A stretch of 64,000 bases of DNA. It comes from Nymphaea colorata (Eukaryota > Streptophyta > Magnoliopsida > Nymphaeales > Nymphaeaceae). Made by a program: the position numbers and the translations under genes. The notes beneath the pieces are model-generated. The model was not told where the DNA came from, searched no databases, and saw nothing but the letters and a program-made list of their open reading frames with translations. Where the stretch lies: the NCBI RefSeq assembly GCF_008831285.2, contig NC_045142.1:6147501-6211500 (forward strand), in the 5' to 3' direction. Positions 34,580 to 47,425 of this stretch are shown in pieces. How positions within the stretch are numbered: position 1 is the stretch's first letter; each line of letters starts with the position of its first letter.

Positions 34580-35420
34580 TATGTATAGAAGAATACAAAA
34601 ATAAGCAGCAGCAAAGGGAGTCCAAAACCAGTGCTAATCAAAATTGGGGGAGCATATGCAAAAGATCTAAAGCTGGGTTTTCCTTAGTGATGCAGAGCTT
34701 TACAGCAAGAGCATGGAGGGGTCTCAATGAGCTCCAAATGGGATTTCGTCCTTCCAGCATACAACTAAAGTCTTCTAAGCCGGTCTTTTCGGTTAGATCC
34801 AATTATAATGTCAGTAGCAGCTTCCACGTTCAGGTTCCATAAAGCAAACACAAGCATCTCGGATTCAGGCGAAGTGAAAGAGATCTCCTACACATTGTGG
34901 GATCTGATTGAGGCAAGTTGGATCCTGCCTTAGAACATACTGTCACCAAGCATTCCCGTTGGGATGTTCTTGAAGCTATGATAATGCATAGCTGGTTTGG
35001 CCCTAGCACCGGTCATTCACCTGAAACCATAGATGTCTTCAACCACCCTCGCATCCTTCTCCAGATTGTGTGGTCTGTTTCTGAGAATAGCAAGGAATTG
35101 CTCCACACAAGAAGACCAGACCTGCCTTTGAAGCGTTGAATGGAGAAGCCTTTTGTCACCATGCAGCATGGCATTTCTACCTTTCCAAATCTCGCAGGTG
35201 GTTGTTTGAAAGGATGCCCTCCAACCACTCTTAAAAGTTGTGACTATATCACTATTTCAACGAGTCCTCAACCAACCACTCTTAATGGAAGAGCAAGGAA
35301 CAAATTTTCTGTTGAACTGTTTGGCAATAAAGCTCCAAATCCTCTACACTGTCTCCACTCCAAAAAAAATATGAGGGGAACTTCCTTCACTATTACAGCA
35401 AAAGACACAGCGATTAGCCA
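34580..35420 (-). mobile_element. LINE (L1-type) ORF2 3' remnant with zf-RVT and RNase H-like relics
   Basis: The minus strand contains, in shifting frames, a zinc-finger-like CVFCCNSEGSSPHIFFG...IW (about 35340-35410), the LINE C-terminal motif CEIWKGRNAML (about 35160-35200) and SPESEMLVFALWNLNVEAA (about 34820-34880). The last resembles the E-A-L block of RNase H domains found at the end of some plant LINEs. Stops and frameshifts interrupt it. The upstream RT core is absent, so it is a 5'-truncated, old insertion. Confidence 0.6.
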
Positions 35421-36060
35421 GACATACCGTTCTTCGTTACAGGCGATTGAGGGTAGGCAGATTAAAATGTCGGTAAAAATCAACATCGACACACTAGACA
35501 GAAACTTCGATGTAGGGTATCACAAGCGCGGCCTGAACGCAGGTAAACATTGGCTATTACCAACGTCCAGTCACATTGGTTGGTAGCCGTCGGTAAAAAC
35601 TCTACGGACATGTAAAAATAACTTGATTAGATACATCACCCATAAGCTTGTTCATGCGTATGTACCTCATAGTAGAGTTTAAATTTTGGTTTGTTCCAAA
35701 ATGAATCTAATGTTCAAATTAATTTAACATATGAAAAGTAAGAGTTGTAGATGCTCAGAATATTAAGCAATTGATATTATACTCACAAATAAAATTGATA
35801 TTAGCTGGTTTGACTTGATCCGGTGGTACTGTAGCGGTGGTCAGCATGATCAAAATGCTACCATTTCTGCTATCTAACAAGAAAATCTTTGTTGAGCTTA
35901 CAAAATTTAATATGTTTTCTGTATTTTTAGATAGTCAATAAGAAACTGACCTTAATTTCTTCTAATTTAACCATATCAGCTACATAAAACCAGTGGCACA
36001 GCCGCATATGGTTTGCACACACCAGCCCTTTAATGTTTATTTACTTTCATATTAACATCT
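35421..36060. other. Decayed DNA-transposon-like repeat (GTCGGTAAAA motifs), otherwise empty
   Basis: GTCGGTAAAAATCAAC (about 35469) and CCGTCGGTAAAAACTC (about 35587) echo the motifs at 19030-19400 and 37340-38060. No ORF is supported. Confidence 0.4.
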
Positions 36061-36071
36061 TCAAATATTTG

Positions 36072-36075
<4 letters not shown>

Positions 36076-36120
<45 letters not shown>
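36076..36120. repeat. (TA)n microsatellite
   Basis: About 22 TA units. Confidence 0.95.
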
Positions 36121-36122
<2 letters not shown>

Positions 36123-36256
36123 TGAAAATTTGTGAATGAGTCTCTCTAAAACATCACAACTGCAGTGAGAGTCGCTTTTGCACTGTCCTATTTTATTTTA
36201 GAACCAGAAAACTGGTCATCTTTCTCTCTCTTTTTCTTTCTCGTTCCCATCACCTT

Positions 36257-36257
<1 letters not shown>

Positions 36258-36337
<80 letters not shown>
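36258..36337. repeat. Long (TA)n microsatellite
   Basis: About 39 TA units, the longest simple repeat in the window. Confidence 0.95.
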
Positions 36338-36338
<1 letters not shown>

Positions 36339-39300
36339 CACATGCTCAGGTGCGAACATTCTCAATTAAATAAGTTGGCCACGCGTGATCGGTTGTTCTT
36401 TGGGGAATATAAAATGTTTGAAGGTTTTCACATTAGCATTAATTATGATTGTGCCTTTTTAACAGGCATCTTAGTTGCTTCCTATACCGCAGCTTTCCTT
36501 GACCTCAATGTCAGTGGAGCCACAAAAGCAATAATATATCTTACAGTGGAGAAAGAAAGGAGGGACATAGAGAGTGATTCAATAGTGTACAAGTTTTTCT
36601 ACACTGAGAGTTTTCTACATCAAATTGATAATTACGTATTTATTTAGCTAAACAAAATGATCTCAAACATGTTAAGCTGTAGATAAGAAGAAAGTTCAAG
36701 AGCAAGGAAATATGGACGGCTGATAATGCTTCAAATTTTAAATGATATGAAGTGTAACTTGTGATGAAGATACTACGCTAAATCTTTTTAGACCTTTAAA
36801 TCAAATTAAATAAACTTCTTTTATCTTAGAGTACGAGGGCACGGCCAGAACTTGGGGAGTATTAAGATATTCTTAGGCATTACGTTAACGAACATGTGCG
36901 ACACTCCTAATCAGATAAAAAGATACCGAACATGCATATATATATATATATGTTCACGTGGACAAATGCAGGCTTCTCTAAATATAAAATGTTCTAGTTT
37001 TTGTATTACGTTGAAGGAAAGCCTCTAAATTTTTGACCTGCATCAATTGAATGATCTTACTTGCATTCTACGGCAGTGGCGGGGACAAGTGTGGGTTGAT
37101 ATGGGCGATCGCCCACACCAGTCAACCAAAAAAATTGCATTATTTACATCATTAAAACCTTAGTCATTTTCATTTATTTATATATGAGTTGCCCTTGACG
37201 TTTAAAATATAAATTATTAGTACCCCTCAACTAGAAATTTCTGGTTCCCCACTGTTCTGGGGTTGTAGTTTTCCTCGATCCTTGTTAATGGAGAATGAGA
37301 AGCAAGCCCCCCAACCTGCCCAAGATTGCAACACAGAAGATTGTATCTTTACAGAGTTTTACTGACACATAGAGAAACATCAATAAAAACATAAAAGAAT
37401 GTCAGTAAAATCTTTACTGACGTTTTCATCTAGATGTGAACGAAGGTTAATGCCGTTGAAGCTTCAACAGACGTTGCCGAAACCTCAGTAAAGTAATAGT
37501 TTGACTGACAACCGAGCACGTGTATGTCAGACTTTGGTCCATCGTTAAAGATTGCTGCATTTTTTCTATAATAATTGATAATATTGGAAAAATCCCAAGA
37601 ATGAGAATATATAAAATGCATTCATATATATTCTTCCTCAATATGCAAAATAAAAATATCAGAATGTGAAATAAAATTAAAGTTCTTTTCAACTTTTAAT
37701 TTGAAACTCGGATACCCTTCCTCATATTCAACTTCTACAAAGAACATAACATGTGCAACAGAAGACCAAAGTATGTAAACTATATCTTTGAACAAAACTT
37801 TTTAAAGTATAGCAAAATTCAACAAGTCATAAATTTCACAAAATTCAAAACTATTGCAGTGAGGTTAGAAAAACTTATGGGCGCATGGAACACCCTATGC
37901 CGACATTTATCCGAAAACATCAGTAACGATAAACTATTATTGACGTTACCACGGTGACGTTAGAAAACTTCAATGAAAATAATCGAACACCCTACTATAT
38001 TTATAACAAGCCACTGAGACTGATGTAAAAGTAAATTATCACCGACACTATCTTTTTTGCGCATCTGTGAATGGTGTTTTTTTTCATAATATTAGTAACA
38101 AGATTACTGTGTTAGTGTTTCAGCAAATTGTGACATATTTCTGAAATAATAAAACAATTGTTTTAATGTTTCATGAATCTGTATCAAAATTATATTAGTT
38201 TTTTTACAAATTAATCTGTTGGAATATATTCATGAAACATTAATGCAGTCCTAATAACACCTATCGACGTTAAGATTTTTATGAATCGGCTTGTGCACAA
38301 CACTCCCAACAATCAAACCAAGAATTACTAGTCATTACAGATCCGATGCATATTGATCCATACATAAGAACCATGTTGATAACATTGGTTGATGCAATGG
38401 GAGAGGGGCCCGGCTAATCGGTCTATAACTTCCATTCTCACGTACTTCAGAATTTTAAATGGTTGAAGAGGCGACCACAAGTATCACACGTTAACCAACA
38501 CGGTCGGTATCTTCAAAAAAAAAAAAAAGATAAAACATTGTATGTGGACACAAGTTTTTTTTTTTTTCCTTTTTAAAAAGTTAAGTAATTTTAACTGGGT
38601 ATGGTATTATTTCAATTCAAACTTTGAGAAAGTATACTTAAAAGTTTGTTGATATAACAACACGCACCCCAGTCTCAAATTTTTTTCGAATTATATGTTC
38701 AAAATTTAAACATGTTTTTTGTTATTGCATAAAATTAGAGTATATTTTTGTAAAATTTTCATTGTTTAATTTTGGGCAAAGAACAATTCACCTGGACATT
38801 GATGTGAGACAAAATTGGGGGCATTAATTGGAAAATCTACAGTGGCTACAAAGTGTCAAACTTGGTGTGGTTTAGAAAGAAGATAATTTATATTTAAAAA
38901 ATGCGACTCGTGGTTACCCAATTATCTATCATATATATATAACTCCTAGACAAGAAAACTTTTAATAATGAAACCTCAAGTCTGATTAGACCTAAGTTTT
39001 CTTACTACTTCATTTCTTCTACTCAATGTGATTTGGAGATGTAGGCTTACCGTCCACTCTTTGGCAGACTTAGTCTGCAAATGAGTCAGATTTGGCGCTT
39101 TTTTGAAAAAAAATTGTTCTCTTGAGGAAAAACGAATGATATTTAATTAAGTGGAGCTGCTATAGAAAAGTTGTCGTCGCAAAAGAGATTGTGAATTAAA
39201 ATTGTTGAAATACATGATCAACTTTTTTGGAGTATAAGACAAACAGATTTAAGTTTCATTTCCTTCTTTTCAATTGTAATTCAAGCAGTTGATACAACAT

Positions 39301-39860
39301 ATTCGAGCAAACCTTATCAAATCTGCTGATTTGAATAGAATCAATGACAGATAAACTTGATTTGGTAGCCGATTCAAAAGCTATTTCTACATATGTGAAG
39401 AGTTTCCTATTTGTAATCAATTAAAAAAAAACATAAAATTTAAATATCTTTGCCTGTTCACAATTGATTCATTGAATTGGCAGCTTTATAAGTGAATTGA
39501 GCGATTCATCAAATCGGCAACTCTTTCAATAGGACTGTGATTTTTGCAGCATTCAGCTTGTATTGTTTCTTTTTTCAAAAGTTGAGCTTATCTTTTATGA
39601 AACCTTTAACAAAGTAACTTGACTTTTTATTTTAAACTACTGTCAACTGTCCAGTCGCAGCCTTCGTGTCAGCTCAGTATTTTTTTAGTAACGCAGAAAA
39701 ACCAGCAACAAACAAAAAGAGAACAGAATCCCTTGAAACGAAAACTGGCACTGTGGCACATTGGTTTGCGCAGGTACTTCACGGGCTTTCCGAGAATTGA
39801 GGCCCAAGACACAGGATCTTTTGAATTCTGTGCGCCTATCAGGACCCTGTACTGCATATA
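36338..39860. other. Intergenic; decayed repeat relics
   Basis: 37340-38060 has repeated short phrases such as TTTACTGACG, GTCAGTAAAA and ACCGACACTA in both orientations. 38090-38270 carries phrases of the GGCAACAGTA MITE family. 36342-36647 is open for 101 codons but resembles nothing known. 38500-39600 is AT-rich filler. Confidence 0.45.
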
Positions 39861-40023
39861 AGTGCACCTGCTGTCCCAAATTCCCCTAGTCTGCCGTGTT
39901 CTCTTATTCCCGCACCTCCATCCTTTTTCTTCTTCTTCCCTCATTCTGTGATCCTGGAATCTTGCCATTTGCCTTGTCAGAAAGAATCAGACTTGCTTTC
40001 AGATTGTTCTTGGGGGGAAAGAA

Positions 40024-40206
40024 ATGGGGAAGAAGACAGGTAGGCCACTGCCCAAGAGGGGACAGTTGAAGGCCCGGATTTTCCGTTTAATTCTCAGGGC
40101 TGTCCTTTCTTTGGCTTCTCGAGGAGCGGCTGGAAGAGAGAAGAAAATATCCATGGCGCAGGTGACTCCTTCCCCGCCTTCTCCTCCTCCAAAGATGCAG
40201 TTTTAG
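40024..40206 (+). CDS. Small basic protein, family copy A
   Basis: 60 codons. The N-terminal half carries the family core LPKRGQLKARIFRLILRAVL (residues 9-28), then SLASRGAAG and a Pro-rich tail (VTPSPPSPPP). Copies B, C and D keep the same core at the same distance from ATG. The core predicts a basic amphipathic helix that could sit on a membrane. GCGCAG|GTGACT near 40158-40166 could be a splice donor, but the following sequence continues into a 3' flank shared with B, so I read through it. The tail differs from B because B has about 18 extra bases there. I do not recognise the family. Coding status rests on copy-to-copy conservation of the frame. Confidence 0.5.
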   Translation: MGKKTGRPLPKRGQLKARIFRLILRAVLSLASRGAAGREKKISMAQVTPSPPSPPPKMQF

Positions 40207-40746
40207 AACTTCTGTTCATGCGTGGGAAGATGATTGCGTCGTTTGACGCTTTTAATGGCTTACACCATTTGCCAATCGTTTTCCTTTTCCGAAGAGGTCT
40301 CTCTCTCTCCCCCTCCCCTCCCCGCCCCCCTCCTCTCTCTTTTTCTCCCTCTCTCTGTCTCTTGTTTTTTTGCAGAGGGTTGGAGCTGCTGCAAGGTGAT
40401 TTTGTGGTTTTCATGTCTTCCTATAGAAGATGGGTTTTGCTTTGTTAGCAAACGATTCCTAGCAGCTCTCGTTTTCTTCAGCTTGTTAAAAATAGTTTCT
40501 GAGCAGTTCCTTGATCTTGGTAGCTTTTCTCAAGGGTGGTTTCCTTATAAAATCCAGCAAGTGTTCCTAATTGGACAAAAAAAAAAAACTTTTTCATGGT
40601 ATATAAATGCCAGATATGGTAAAGTTCTGTAAGTTCTTAATCTCTGCCCAGGTGAAAAACCATTTGTGTTTTAGTTGTAAATAAATGGTTTTCCATCCAC
40701 CATGAACCTTAAGATAATTTAGATTACAGTCTGCTGTTTTGAAGAA

Positions 40747-40855
40747 GATGCCGAAGCATGGCACTGTGCATTAATTTTGAAGAAAAGATAGAAGCATGGC
40801 ACTGTGCATTAATTTTGAAGAAAAGGCCGAAGCATGGCACTGTGCATTAATTTTG
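40747..40855 (+). repeat. Three-copy tandem repeat, unit about 36-49 bp, in the 3' flank of copy A
   Basis: The phrase GAAGCATGGCACTGTGCATT occurs three times (about 40755, 40792 and 40829). The B segment has only one full and one degenerate unit at about 48935-49010. Confidence 0.85.
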
Positions 40856-41470
40856 CAACTGGACGGCCTAGATCTGATGGTGGGACTGACATAATGATCC
40901 AGTAGATCAGATTCTCATGAAGCATTCAAAGTCATCATGCTGGAGATGCTGTACTTCAGTATTGCGACACAATAAGAAAGGCCATGAATTCCTCAAAAGA
41001 TGAAACAGATTAAGATTATATGTGCTGCTTTTCTCTTCTTCCCACTAGAGTCATCTCATCTGTGTAATTATCCCTCTGTTTCTGTTATTTTTTCTTGGAA
41101 ACAGGAGGTGGTTGTCTGGAATTTTTTTTTTGTTATTAAACGGGGAGCAAAGTTCTTTGAATTGAGCGACTTAACTTCTGGTTTGAGAAGATGTTTCGTC
41201 CTTCGAGATATGGCATCTTATGAAAATTGTAGTTAAGAGATTGTTGGTAGCGAGAAGTCTTTTGTATTTATGAGTTCCAAGAGTTGTTGAAACTTGCCGG
41301 TTCATGTTCCCCATCATAAAAAAAAAAAAAAACACGACAGGGTGGAACGAGAGAGAGAGAGAGAGAGAGACATTAACACGCAATTTTATTTTAGGGGGGT
41401 GTATGATTATGTCAGACCTACTAGATATTTAGTTCGTTGATCTAATGTTACATGCTTTCATTGATCTATC

Positions 41471-43040
41471 CAAGGATCTGCATTAAAATCTTTAGCCTAA
41501 GAAGCAAGGATATGAAATGAAACTTAAAATGAAGATGGTAGTTTTTTTTTTGTTTTGTTTTTTTTAGAAACAATTCTACACTGAATCGTCAATCAAATGG
41601 ATTAAACAACCCACAACCTTTGTGCATAGTACTCTTCATATCTTTACTTAGTTATTAATAATAAACTAAGTTCATTATAAAGCACGGATCTGCTTCCCAC
41701 TACGTATATTAAAATTTCAGTAATCCTGAATTCAGTGATTGATAGCTTCCGTTAGGTATAAGAATATTCCGAGAATTATTATTTGACTTGGTAGAAACAA
41801 TATAAAGAAATGGTGCCCGTGGCAAGAGTAAACTATTGAGATTAGGTCCCACGTTGCCTGAGATCTGAACAATAAACTGAGAGAAATTCAGGAAGATGCA
41901 AGGAAAGGGGTGCCATCTGCAATAGAAAAACTTCGAGTCAGCAGTCTCAAAACAGAAATAACCTCCAATGGATTATTTCTAAAAACCAACTGAATTTTTC
42001 AAAAGGAAGAAGATGCTACTTTGCTGGTGCATGAGTTGGCGGATTTTGTTACTCATATAAAAAGGGACATATTATATCTAACACTAATCTTCCGGTAGCT
42101 TACAATAACATTAGTTGCATCTTCTTTCTTTTAAGACACAAAAATTTCTTTGGCTTCAACGATATTTGGATTAAACCTGTAATGGCTTGTGTCTTGGAAG
42201 ACATTATTATGGTAATCACGGTCCCGAAAAGAATAAACAATATAAAAATGAACGGTAGTGAGCTAGCCCATTAGTTAAGACTGTAGATTTTAGTTGGATT
42301 TTTTTTTCTTTTGCAGTCAATGCATTATTTTATTTGAAAGGCTCTAAGATTCAGTTAAGAATTTCTGCTTCAAGGTGCTTAAGAATTTCTGCTTCAAGGT
42401 GCTTAGCATAGCTGGTCAAGTAGTTAATTGGATGAAAATCCCATCAATAGTTTGATTCCTAAGGGTGTTAGGTTCCTGTACTGCAAACAATGGGCGTTAG
42501 GTTCCTGTTATATTGCAAACAATGGTAAGCAGGGGTGAAGCTAGAAAATTTTCATGAGGTGGACCGAATTAAAATTTCTAAATTTTGACTAGGGCGATAC
42601 CTCGACCCGGCCCTTTCTTTCATAGCATGCATTCCCACTCATGTTGCAACAGTGTTGGTATGCTACGTGTCCGGTGCACAATGAACTGCCTTCCCTTATC
42701 AAGCCAAGACTTGAAGCTCTGCTCTGCGCGCTAGACTTTTGCTTTTGACTCGATCCCGGCATAGCAGCAAAATATCATTTTTTCAAAAAATTTATATAGA
42801 ACAAGTGATTTTTTAAAAAAATTTACATGTAAATTTTAATTTTTCTTTTTTGAGGTGGTGCAAAGGCCCCATGCAAGCCCTACCTTGCCTCCGCCACTTA
42901 TGGTAAGAATGACACTATAATAGAAGAGTGTATAATAAGTCAATCATATTATAAAGGAGTTCCGGAGACCATCACGGCCAATGGTTAAGAAATGACTTAA
43001 AAAAATTACCATTTAACCTATCTCGCAGTATAATCAGGTG
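41471..43040. other. Intergenic with SINE-like and MITE-like relics
   Basis: No gene. 42356-42404 holds two copies of a 24-bp unit (AAGAATTTCTGCTTCAAGGTGCTT), and 42470-42528 two copies of a 33-bp unit (GTTAGGTTCCTGT...CAAACAATGG). 42530-42903 starts GCAGGGGTGAAGCTAG and ends CCTTGCCTCCGCCACTTA, like the edges of a common plant repeat. Confidence 0.5.
42404..42530 (+). mobile_element. tRNA-derived SINE-like element, copy 3
   Basis: A-box TAGCATAGCTGG (42404-42415, identical to copy 2) and B-box AGTTTGATTCCT (42449-42460) lie 45 nt apart. The downstream body is short and contains the 33-bp tandem duplication. Confidence 0.5.
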
Positions 43041-43057
43041 ATAACAAAATGGAAGGA

Positions 43058-43853
43058 GGGGAAATTGCATCAGGAGCAGAGCGTGGATTTTCTTCAGGGC
43101 GGGCCAAATGGGGGCTGAGTTTTGTGGGTTGGATTTGGGTAGGGCCAAACTTAACTCACACTAAAAAATACATTGAAGCAAAAAAAAAAAATTCAATTTT
43201 TACACTATATATATATATATTTTTCATTTGGTTGGGGTGGGGCCATGTCCTAGGCGGGGAAATTGCATAAGGAGCAGAGCCAGAATTTTCTTCAGGGCGG
43301 GCCAAATGGGGGCTGAGTTTTGTGGGTTGGATTTGGGTAGGGCCAAACTTAATTCACACTAAAAAATACATTGAAGCAAAAAAAAAATTCAATTTTTACA
43401 CCATATATATATATATATATTTCATTTGGTTAGGGTGGGGCCATGTCCTAGGCGGGGAAATTGCATCAGGAGCAGAGCCAGAATTTTCTTCAGGGCGGGC
43501 CAAATGGGGGTTGAGTTTTGTGGGTTGGATTTGGGTAGGGCCAAACTTAACTCACACTAAAAAAATACATGAAAGAAAAAAAAAATCAATTTTTACACTA
43601 TATAAATTTTTTTCATTTGGTTGGGGTGGTGCCATGGTCTAGGCGGGGAAATTGCATTAGGGGCAGAGCCAGAATTTTGTTCAGGGCGGGCCAAATGGGG
43701 GCTGGGTTTTGTGGGTTGGATTTGAGTAGGGCGAAACTTAACTCACTCTAAAAAAATACATGAAAGCAAAAAAAATTTTCAATTTTTACGCTATATATTT
43801 TTTTTCATTTAGTTGGGGTGGGGCCATGGCCTAGGCGGGGAAATTGCATTATT
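43058..43853 (+). repeat. Minisatellite, four units of 191-198 bp plus a partial fifth
   Basis: The anchor GGGGAAATTGCAT recurs at 43058, 43256, 43454, 43645 and 43837. Each unit contains AGAGCCAGAATTTTCTTCAG, GGGCGGGCCAAATGGGGG, GGGTTGGATTTGGGTAGGGC, an A run, a TA run and GGGGCCATGTCCTAGGCGG. Most differences are in the A and TA runs. Open frames across it (43049-43270, 43322-43642) are a by-product of the repeat. Related phrases (CCTAGGCTATGGCCCGGGTG) reappear at 58985-59200. Confidence 0.9.
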
Positions 43854-45220
43854 GCATGACCACATATCGCTAGGACTGCCACTATTTAATGGTCAGTTTG
43901 ATCTATGCATAGGTAGACATCTCACTGAATAATTTCTAAGAGACTAGAAAATTGGTATAACAAGTATCTTTCATTTAATTACATGCCGTATAGTACTTGT
44001 AAAGTCAATTATGAGATGTATTCAGTTCATCGGATCAGCACTTTCAAGCTTTCCCGGTCAACAATTGAAACATCGGAGAAATTAATTCACCATTGTTGAT
44101 AGGGGTGCAAGATTGCTTTCTTAAAGCTAAAGAACCCAAAATTCATACACCCAATTCATGTTCAATTACTAATCGGACTCAGATTTTTTTGTTGAACAGA
44201 ACAATAAGATTTTAATTCAAAAGAAACACCAAACAATTTCTGAACCATTGACATCCCCATTGTCAGCAGGTTCATTTTTCATTAGGCTTCCATGTATTCA
44301 TTAGGGTTTATCTTATCACAAGATAATGATCCTTAAAAGAAAGATGATTCTCACTCTTGGAGCTTTCACATTCTAGAACTTAGCCAAGCATGTAAGTTGC
44401 GAAATGGAGTTGAAAGTAGTTCAATTTTTTTTTTTGGGTGTTCCGCATATCCCTCGATAGACGGTCACTTCCAACACTAGCCCAGCATCACTGCCGCTTA
44501 AAGTTGTAAAAGGGATCACATAGGAGGCGTTTGGACCAAGGAACACTATGTGAGTGCTTTATGAATCTACCCCATAGATTGTGGCAGACTCATTCAACAG
44601 TTAAACATATTAATCTATGAATCCTCTATAACTAGAGGGGCAGATTTATGAGACATTCAGAGAGTGTTCGTTTGTTCAAATGCCCTCATATGTATGGTGC
44701 TTTTAAGTCCACATTGAATGCTAAACTTACATGTGGATCTGCAAAAGATCGAGATCTTGAGAATTCATGATACAATTGGAACATAATCACAGAAAACACA
44801 TTTTTTTCTAAAAAAAGCAAAAAAACCCGATAAATTAACTAGTCGTTTAAAACATAAAAAAATGCATTTAAAAAAATGTTAAAGACGAAAAAAATGCGTT
44901 TTAATGTGCTTTTCACATTTTTTCAGGTTTTTACTCTTTTTAATGTCAAACAGTTTTTTTTATTATTTTCTATTTTTTATTTGTTGCGAATCTACTTATC
45001 TTTTGATGTTTATGTTATTAGTTTATTACTTATTTTATTTTTTCTTCCATTTTCAGTTTTTCATTTTTTTAAAAAATTTACCATATTTTTTCCGTAGTTT
45101 TCTCGTTTTTTCATGCTCGCCGTATTATACCTGAGAAAAACCTTGCGGTTGAAATCTCCGAGACATTATTTGTGACTATGAATTGAAATAATAAAAAAAA
45201 AAGTCTTTGGTACGTACTAA
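43854..45220. other. Intergenic, AT-rich
   Basis: No gene recognised. 44521-44690 has MITE-like phrases (GGAGGCGTTTGGACC, TTTATGAATCTACC). 44870-45130 is T-rich low-complexity sequence. Confidence 0.5.
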
Positions 45221-45224
45221 TCAG

Positions 45225-45775
45225 GCTTAAATTGGGCTTTGGTCTTGAAATAGAACCGGGTCGATCTTAAATGGAAAACCTCCACAGGTTTAAGCCCAAA
45301 TATACATCATATCCAGAGTCAATTTGCATTCAACTTTGATATCTGGATCTGGATAATCAGTAGTGAACGAGTTTGAACTAAGTATCCAACACAGGAAACC
45401 GATCCATTCGCAAGCCCTGGTGCAAAGCCATGCGATCAAAATAAGTAGGCTACAAAAGAAGATATATAGTTGCAAGTGCTTTGTTTTTCTCATATGAATG
45501 ATTACATGCATTTAACTTTGTGGAAGTGTTAAGAAGCTTTTGGATCGATCTACTTTAATGAAGAAAACAAAACTGAACATCTCTTTTTCGTCATTCAAAG
45601 CTTAGTTTCGTTTCTATCAATTCCCTTTCCAAATAGCCCTAAAGAAAAAGTAAATGGATACACTTCTTTTATAAAGTAGACTATAGTGCCTTCTATTGTT
45701 CATATTAAAGAGAGAGAAATGATAAACATGGTACCACATTAAGCAAAGGACAGCAAAAGATCCAGATCCACATTA
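45225..45775 (+). repeat. Dispersed segment pair Y-X (counterparts at 50290-50660 and 50105-50275)
   Basis: 45225-45500 matches 50290-50660 (AATTTGCA, GATCTGGAT, CCGATCCATTC, AGTTG(C/A)AAGTGCTT). 45620-45775 matches 50105-50275 (CTTCTTTTATAAAGTAGAC, AACATGGTACCA, GGACAGCAAAAGA). The order is Y then X here but X then Y in the B region. Confidence 0.7.
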
Positions 45776-46684
45776 AGTTTTGGTACGCTTAAAATTGAAG
45801 TCCATGACCTATTTGATTTAGTGTTTGACTTGCATGAAATAATCAAACAAACCCTAAGACAAGAACGCAACGCGGAATTGATGAAAATTCTTCCCGGACC
45901 TTGTTTTAAACTTGTAAATCCATGCGTTCATGCAGTGGTAGAGCCAGAAAAATTTTTTAGAGCGAACACCCTTCGTAGATTTTCATATCTAAGAGGACAC
46001 TCGTATACATAACAGACCAAATATTTAAAAATATTAATTGTGTGGGCCCATATGTGGCTTCACCTATGTGTTGATGGGACCCTTTCCATACACTTTTGCC
46101 ACTTTATCAAGTCAACATCTTTCATAACTTCTATAATGGAAATTTAATCTTAGGGTGTATCATTGTCCATGATCTAAAATCTTGAGGATTTGAAGATTTA
46201 AAAACCGTAGATTTAAGCTCAAATTCTCCCCCTCTCCCACCTTAAATGTGACAATTTCTTAATACAAAAAGGTAAAATGAGGATTTAACTTTGAATATTA
46301 GGACTAACTTAAGATCATTAGTTTGATGAATGATAGATTCTACTATGGATCTTTTCCCACATCAGCAAAAGCATGTCATGTCAAATACACATCAGATCCA
46401 TGGATTTCAAACCTGACATTTGGAAAAAAAAAAAAGGCACATTAAGAATACTATTAATAGACCCATTTATTCCTTTCCCACCTAAATACATATGAGAAAA
46501 TTTCAGAAAAATATGAAAAGAATCTGAACTTGTATAGATTGATCTTTATGCTCTTCAAAGTGAGCAGCAAAAAACCGAACAAAGAAAGATCAACAAAACA
46601 TGGGCAACTTGATCGTAGGTTGTTCAATGACTTTTTTTAGGTGAATTGCATTGAAAGGATTTCCTTGCTTGATCCACTTACTTC

Positions 46685-47425
46685 TACGGCTGTTAATATA
46701 TCTGATCTGAATCGAATATCCAATTGAACAGACCTGAAAAAATCAAATCTGAAAAAAATTAATACCCGATTTAAAAATTAGATCAAACTTAGATTTAAGA
46801 AATGACATCCGATCAAATTCTGATATACATAAATATATGATCAGATTAGGATATGAATTCAGACTAGATTTATTTTTAAACAACTATCCTATACCCAATG
46901 CTCCTAGATTTTGAAAATGGGTAAAATTCAGATTCGGATATGAATAGAAAAAAAATCAGATTCAAATTGGATTTGGACTGTGAAATTGCATATTGAATTC
47001 GAATTCAGGTATGACTTTTTTTGTTTGTATTTAAATCTGAATCAAATGGATTAAAGGTATACCCGATTTGATTCAAATCCATTGACATTCATAAATGGTT
47101 TGGAATTGAACTAGATGTAGTCTTTATCAAACACGACTTAATCTGAATCAGATACAAGATTCAGGGTTGGAAAGGGAGCTTTTTTTTTTTTTGTTTAAAT
47201 ATGAAGTTGAATGTCACTGGCATAAGTTCTAACATGTGCATGTAATTGGGTTGGATATCTATCAGATCCTAATCTGGTATCAGACTCTCATTAGGATTCA
47301 GTTATTAATCTGAATGCAAAATCTGAATTCGAGTTGCAACCAAATCCACATATTTAACTACATCTGACAAAATGGATTCAAAATCAAATTGGTAATCAGA
47401 TATACCCGATCTATTTATATTCCTA
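46685..47425. repeat. AT-rich dispersed repeat, copy 1 (related to 58305-59480)
   Basis: Shared phrases with 58305-58540 are GAATCGGATATTCAA-like text, AAATGACATCCGATCA, TTTATTTTTA(A/G)AC-A and TTTTGAAAA-TGG. GAATTCGAGTT(G/A)...CAACCAAATCCA is shared with 59250-59285. No ORF is present. Nature unknown. Confidence 0.6.

Larger units (their letters stand above)
39866..41470 (+). repeat. Segmental duplication, copy A (pair of 48073-49625)
   Basis: From CTGTCCCAAATTC onward this segment aligns by eye with 48073-49625 over about 1.6 kb. That covers the 5' flank, small-protein ORF A, the CT-rich tract and about 1.1 kb of 3' sequence (CATGAACCTTAAGATAA, GGCCTAGATCT, GAATTCCTCAAAAGATGAA). Differences include scattered indels and a different copy number of a roughly 49-bp repeat. 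Confidence 0.85.

Noticed and set aside
43049-43751. Overlapping ORFs with repeated WVGPNLTHTKK-like text
   Set aside because: They are translations of the 198-bp minisatellite and change with A- and TA-run lengths.
43058-43853. CRISPR-like regular spacing
   Set aside because: Whole units repeat without variable spacers, and the DNA is from a plant nuclear genome.
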